Source: Candidatus Delongbacteria bacterium (GTDB lineage: Bacteria; Bacteroidota; Bacteroidia; Bacteroidales; ML635J-15). Taken from it: a DNA stretch of 9,695 nucleotides. Position 1 is the first letter of the stretch; each line of letters begins with the position of its first letter. The stretch is from positions 1 to 9,695 of the forward strand of contig JAQIDD010000320.1 in the NCBI GenBank assembly GCA_027858215.1, in the 5' to 3' direction. The notes below the pieces were generated by a model. That model had not been told where the DNA came from. It did not search any database and was given only the letters and a program-made list of their open reading frames with translations. Shown one piece after another: positions 6,401 to 9,695 of the stretch. Position numbers and translations under genes: made by a program.

Positions 6401-6835
6401 ATGAGAATCTGGTCACTTCACCCGCAGTATCTTGACACAAAAGGACTGGTTGCGCTGTGGCGCGAAACGCTGCTGGCAAAACAGGTACTCGAAGGAAAAA
6501 CAAAGGGGTATAAGCATCATCCGCAACTCACTCGTTTTCGACAGGGGGAAAAGCCTGTGGATGCTATCCATTATTACCTGAAAATTGTGTGGGAAGAGGC
6601 CGGCAAAAGGAATTACAATTTTGATAAAACCAAATTCATAGTCGCATCCAAACCGCCACAAATTCCGGTCACAAAAGGCCAGGTGAAATATGAAACACAA
6701 CATTTGCTGAATAAATTGCATGCACGTGATTACAATGTATATTTGAAATATAAAGATGATACGGACATTAAGCTGAACCCTTTGTTTTATTTGGTCGAAG
6801 GAAGCGTTGAGCCATGGGAAAAATTAAGTGTGTAA
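6401..6835 (+). CDS. Pyrimidine-dimer DNA glycosylase, T4 endonuclease V-like
   Basis: This small cytosolic DNA-repair protein (144 residues; T4 endonuclease V has 138) would cut the glycosyl bond of UV-induced pyrimidine dimers and nick the resulting abasic site. It opens with MRIWSLHPQYLD and has GLVALWRE, the hallmark of the bacterial Pyr_excise family. Aligned by eye with T4 endonuclease V, Arg2 and Arg21-Glu22 match Arg3 and Arg22-Glu23, the latter Glu being catalytic. The catalytic amine of the phage enzyme is on Thr2 after Met removal; here that position is Met1 itself. GKTKGYKHHPQLTRFR is strongly conserved in bacterial members as I recall them. It is transcribed with the lipoprotein 4 bases downstream, but no shared function is evident. 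No SOS box was seen upstream. Confidence 0.8.
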   Translation: MRIWSLHPQYLDTKGLVALWRETLLAKQVLEGKTKGYKHHPQLTRFRQGEKPVDAIHYYLKIVWEEAGKRNYNFDKTKFIVASKPPQIPVTKGQVKYETQHLLNKLHARDYNVYLKYKDDTDIKLNPLFYLVEGSVEPWEKLSV

Positions 6836-6839
6836 ACCT

Positions 6840-7547
6840 ATGATAAAACATATTACACAAATAGCAGTAACAACAGCAATATGCCTGGTGTTAATGTCTT
6901 GTGATTCCGCTTATTATGTCCCGGATTCACCACATGTACCATTGCTCAGCAACAAAGGAGAAGTACAGGCATCTTTTCAAGTTGGCACTGCCGGCAGTGA
7001 AATAAAAACTACATGGGCAATTACAGAACATTCCGCAGTCATGCTTAATGGTGTTTATGCAAAAAGTTTTGGAGGTGCACTTCAAACCCGGATTTTTGCA
7101 GAAGCCGGTTATGGATATTTTTATCCTCTTTCAGACTGGTTCCGCTTAGAAGCATTCAGTGGGGTTGGTTATGGGATAGTGGATTTTTATCCTTTTCATG
7201 AGCATCAAAATTTTTATTCTGATCCATGGGATCCACACTATGATATCCATCAATACCGTGGTTTTGTGCAACCCGCCATTGGTATTGTCACTCCTTTTAT
7301 CGACAATGGCCTGGCAGCCAGAATATCTGTACTGGACCATCATCAACCGGGATTGAATGTTGCCAACCTGTTTGTAACCCCTGTGCTTGTATCACGTAAA
7401 GGATATAAATGGGTGAGATTGAGTTTTAAGCTTGGCTATTCATTCAAATTTGGCCCCCTCACGGATACCAGAAGCATTTATGCCCGCCCATGGGTTTTTA
7501 GCTATGGCATTCAGGTTAATCTGAACAGGCTTTACAACGAGTTTTAA
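6840..7547 (+). CDS. Outer-membrane lipoprotein with beta-barrel-like body, function unknown
   Basis: This is a 235-residue lipoprotein. ATG at 6840 is preferred over the GTG at 6828, because it gives a compact signal (MIKHITQ, then a hydrophobic core) and begins 4 bases after the previous stop rather than overlapping it. The lipobox is LMSC with Cys21. Next comes YYVPDSPHVPLLSNKGE, a segment I recall from a group of uncharacterised Bacteroidota lipoproteins. The rest is rich in alternating aromatic and polar stretches (FAEAGYGYFYPL, LSFKLGYSFKFG) and ends in Phe, consistent with an antiparallel beta-barrel in the outer membrane. A His/Asp-rich loop lies at about 123-139 (FHEHQNFYSDPWDPHYDIH). 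It closes the rightward block and is followed by a strong terminator. I do not recognise a function. Confidence 0.7.
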   Translation: MIKHITQIAVTTAICLVLMSCDSAYYVPDSPHVPLLSNKGEVQASFQVGTAGSEIKTTWAITEHSAVMLNGVYAKSFGGALQTRIFAEAGYGYFYPLSDWFRLEAFSGVGYGIVDFYPFHEHQNFYSDPWDPHYDIHQYRGFVQPAIGIVTPFIDNGLAARISVLDHHQPGLNVANLFVTPVLVSRKGYKWVRLSFKLGYSFKFGPLTDTRSIYARPWVFSYGIQVNLNRLYNEF

Positions 7548-7570
7548 GGGTTAAAGGGGGTATAAAAATA

Positions 7571-7598
7571 AAAATCCCTGCCGGCTGGCAGGGATTTT
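7571..7598. terminator. Bidirectional intrinsic terminator between convergent genes
   Basis: aaaatccctgcc pairs perfectly with ggcagggatttt around the loop ggct, giving a 12-bp stem. The outer A:T pairs supply U tracts on either strand. It lies 23 bases after the lipoprotein stop and 27 bases from the stop of the opposing secreted-protein gene, so it can serve both. Confidence 0.93.
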
Positions 7599-7625
7599 AA
7601 AAAATAGATGTGATGCTTAGTGATG

Positions 7626-9512
7626 TTACTTGATGATTTTTTTAACGGTGCTTGTGTTATCAGCTTCAATGGTCAGAAAATACATGCCGGACGGCAAATC
7701 AACCGTATTAATTTTAAGGATAGTACGATTTGTTTCGATACAGCGTGAGATAAGTAATCTACCGGATGCATCAGTGATGTAAATGTGGCCGTTATCAAAC
7801 TCACCACTGGCTTTAATAAACACATTGTCACGTACAGGGTTGGGATACACCTCAACCTGTGGTATTGTAGAGGCTGATACCGGCTCTACACTAACCATGC
7901 TATCATCCAGGACAATATAATCAGACAAGGTTGTCATGGTTTTAAAATCAACATCGCAATCAACGTACAAATACATTTCATACATACCGGATGTCATTCC
8001 ACTCACATCACCGTAAGAAATTACCAGCATTTCATCTTCGCCTGTGCTGTATTCAATATACCAGGATGCATAAAGGATGTCGCTTTCAACCCAATAATCA
8101 ATAATATGGGCAAAGATGATTTCATCTTCAACCAGGCATGTATCCATGTAAGCACCCATTGATCCTTCAAGATCGTACGGATCATCGGAATCATAAAGGG
8201 GAATATCAACACTGCCGTAAGCATTATCACCGGCATCGTCAGTTACTGTTACATATACGTTAAATCCGGGTTCGGCGCCGCTTACCATATCAGAAGTTTC
8301 AGACTCATCCGCATGAGTTACGTCAATGTATGTAGTAGAGCCATCGGATTGATACCAGGTATAATCGAATGGTGAAATGCCCCCTTCAATGTTCACGCTG
8401 ACATCGGCTGTAACATCGCTTCCGGCAATTTGCCAGACATAGCTAAAACTTCTTATTGTCAGCTCTGTCGGTAGTTCGGATACGTAACCCAGGGTAATAG
8501 AAAGATGCTCCTCACAACCCCAGTCATCGGTGATTGTTACATTGTAAGTCCCTGACATTATACCTGTGTTGTCATGGGTGGTATTCCCGTCGCTCCAATC
8601 GTATGAATAGGGTGGATGTCCGCCTGTTACGGACACATCAATTGATCCATCAGATGTTTCTGATGTTGATGCCGGGGTAGTTGTATAACTGGCATAAAAA
8701 CTTGCACAGGGGCCGGAAAGCCATTCGCAATCACTACCGGTATTTCCTACGTTATCGGTAACAGTCACACAGATGGAATCGGAAATGCATAAGGCATCCA
8801 CCGTGGGTCCGGTTTCCCCGGTAATGACACCACTCTCATTAGACCATTCGTAAGTATAAGGTTCAATGCCACCGCTTACCATCGCTACTCCCACCATAGA
8901 ACATGGTACCTCAGGGTCTGCCATCGAAAGTGACAGAGCAACTTCCAACGGATAAGGTGATGTGAGTGCTACACACTGGCTGGCTGTAAGTCCGTAGTCG
9001 TCAGTGACGGTAACACAATAGGTACCCGAAGACAATCCCGTGATTTCATAAGTTGTAGATCCTTCTGACCATGCGTAGGTGTATGGCTCTCCTCCGCCGG
9101 TTACCGTTGCAGACACATAGCCACTGTCATAATCTTCAGGATCAGCCCAGCCTTTGTCCAGGTCTATTGTCAAAGGGTCAACATCAACTAAAACATTGAC
9201 GCATTGTGTTGCTATACAACCGGAAATTGTTCCCTCAGCTGTAACGCATACCTCATATACCCCCGGGTCTGAAAAAGTGTAGGTTGCAGGGGTTCCTGTT
9301 GCGTCTGTAATCTCATCACCATCAAAATCCCAATCACAAGCCGCATCAGCAATATCCGCCGTATCCGAATCAACGAACTCAACGTACATGGCTTCGACAG
9401 TTAGCTCATAACCATCAATGCTTTCATAAATATTCACTTCACATTCTGTTTGAGCAAAGCTCAGGCTTGTCAGGAAAGCCATTGGAAATAGAAAAAATAA
9501 TAAACGTTTCAT
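7626..9512 (-). CDS. Secreted SprB-repeat/PKD protein with T9SS type A sorting domain
   Basis: This 628-residue protein starts with a signal peptide (1-20, cut after SLSFA before Gln). A PKD-like domain follows (about 40-110, with DWDFDGDE and YTFSDPGVYEV). About four SprB-like repeats come next, each with G-G-x-x-P-[YF]-x-Y-x-W and then VTVTD or VTITD: cores at about 139-177, 214-258, 297-333 and 377-428. An unassigned beta-rich region spans about 440-545. The tail (551-628) is a typical T9SS type A signal: VEVYPNPVRDNVFI, ITDASGRLL, LPSGMYFLTI and KKIIK at the end. The protein should cross the outer membrane by the type IX system, with the tail removed and the body attached to the surface or released. 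SprB repeats are known from the gliding adhesin SprB, but the protein is far smaller than SprB, so adhesion is a guess. Residues 21-523 contain only Lys120 and Arg354 as basic residues. Confidence 0.88.
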   Translation of the reverse strand: MKRLLFFLFPMAFLTSLSFAQTECEVNIYESIDGYELTVEAMYVEFVDSDTADIADAACDWDFDGDEITDATGTPATYTFSDPGVYEVCVTAEGTISGCIATQCVNVLVDVDPLTIDLDKGWADPEDYDSGYVSATVTGGGEPYTYAWSEGSTTYEITGLSSGTYCVTVTDDYGLTASQCVALTSPYPLEVALSLSMADPEVPCSMVGVAMVSGGIEPYTYEWSNESGVITGETGPTVDALCISDSICVTVTDNVGNTGSDCEWLSGPCASFYASYTTTPASTSETSDGSIDVSVTGGHPPYSYDWSDGNTTHDNTGIMSGTYNVTITDDWGCEEHLSITLGYVSELPTELTIRSFSYVWQIAGSDVTADVSVNIEGGISPFDYTWYQSDGSTTYIDVTHADESETSDMVSGAEPGFNVYVTVTDDAGDNAYGSVDIPLYDSDDPYDLEGSMGAYMDTCLVEDEIIFAHIIDYWVESDILYASWYIEYSTGEDEMLVISYGDVSGMTSGMYEMYLYVDCDVDFKTMTTLSDYIVLDDSMVSVEPVSASTIPQVEVYPNPVRDNVFIKASGEFDNGHIYITDASGRLLISRCIETNRTILKINTVDLPSGMYFLTIEADNTSTVKKIIK

Positions 9513-9546
9513 AGTACATAGGTTTTTAGGTTAATAAATATGTTTT

Positions 9547-9695
9547 TCAATCTTTAGACCAGAAAATATTAAAAGGTTGCATATAAAATGTCAGGCTCCC
9601 CGATATTAAGGGGACTTCTAATAATTCTTTCGCATCAAGATTTTCAGCGTTTTTCATAGACAATGCAAATTTTTGAAGCACTATCGGGATAATGC
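9547..9695 (-). CDS. Possible C-terminal end of a gene running in from the right edge (partial)
   Basis: On the minus strand a frame is open from the window edge to a TGA at 9547-9549 (48 codons). An internal ATG sits at 9657 (MKNAENLDAKELL onward) and the frame ends in FNIFWSKD. The composition is ordinary and not low-complexity, and the frame ends 34 bases before the start of the secreted-protein gene, which would suit an operon. It is too short to assign a family, and an open frame of this length can occur by chance in a spacer. I see no other gene, clear promoter or RNA in 9513-9695. Confidence 0.3.
   Translation of the reverse strand, partial: IIPIVLQKFALSMKNAENLDAKELLEVPLISGSLTFYMQPFNIFWSKD

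Noticed and set aside
6828..6839. GTG start giving the lipoprotein four more N-terminal residues (MCKP)
   Set aside because: It would overlap the end of the glycosylase gene and add a Cys before the signal; the ATG at 6840 gives a standard lipoprotein signal.
8010..9400. Recurring DNA similarity in the secreted-protein gene, considered as a tandem DNA repeat
   Set aside because: Only the protein motif recurs (SprB-like domains); the nucleotide sequence of the units is strongly diverged.
9513..9560. Promoter for the minus-strand secreted-protein gene
   Set aside because: A ttg and several TA-rich stretches exist, but no TAnnTTTG at a suitable spacing could be fixed.
9597..9614. Short hairpin tcccc...gggga with an 8-base loop
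   Set aside because: Only a 5-bp stem with no U tract, and it lies inside a possible reading frame; chance is likely.

Overview
The window looks like a piece of a Bacteroidota (Bacteroidetes) chromosome. The strongest evidence is a secreted protein with SprB-type repeats and a C-terminal type IX secretion (T9SS) sorting domain. AT-rich spacers without clear Shine-Dalgarno sequences and a Bacteroidota-style barrel lipoprotein agree with this. No tRNA, rRNA, CRISPR array or canonical transposase is visible.

Left part (1-5038, all plus strand): the end of a sigma-54 response regulator (AAA+ lid, no Fis helix-turn-helix) is followed after 3 bases by an aspartate ammonia-lyase. Then come three nucleotide-sugar genes of the WbpA/WbpB/WbpD type: the UDP-3-amino-GlcNAcA N-acetyltransferase (wbpD-like, 1631-2218), the 3-oxidase (wbpB-like, 2734-3684) and the UDP-GlcNAc 6-dehydrogenase (wbpA-like, 3752-5038). 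Together they fit synthesis of UDP-2,3-diacetamido-2,3-dideoxyglucuronate for a capsule, O-antigen or exopolysaccharide. The aminotransferase step (WbpE) is not in the window.

Between wbpD and wbpB sits an unusual unit of about 490 bp (2231-2720). It is a four-helix-bundle gene of the 23S rRNA intervening-sequence (IVS) protein/Avd-like family, flanked on both sides by degenerate 10-bp tandem repeats in opposite orientation. The gene carries two compensating frameshifts, one of them at an A8 run. This is the most interesting part of the window and may be a poorly described insertion unit.

Middle part (5116-7547, plus strand): a secreted C45-type Ntn hydrolase whose presumed nucleophile Cys lies directly at the signal-peptide cleavage site, a small T4 endonuclease V-like pyrimidine-dimer glycosylase, and a lipoprotein with probable beta-barrel character. 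A perfect 12-bp-stem terminator (7571-7598) separates this rightward block from the convergent gene on the right.

Right part (7626-9512, minus strand): a 628-residue secreted protein with a PKD-like domain, about four SprB-like repeats and a T9SS type A tail. About 500 residues of its mature region contain only one Lys and one Arg. The last bases carry an open minus-strand frame (9547-9695) that may be the end of another gene.
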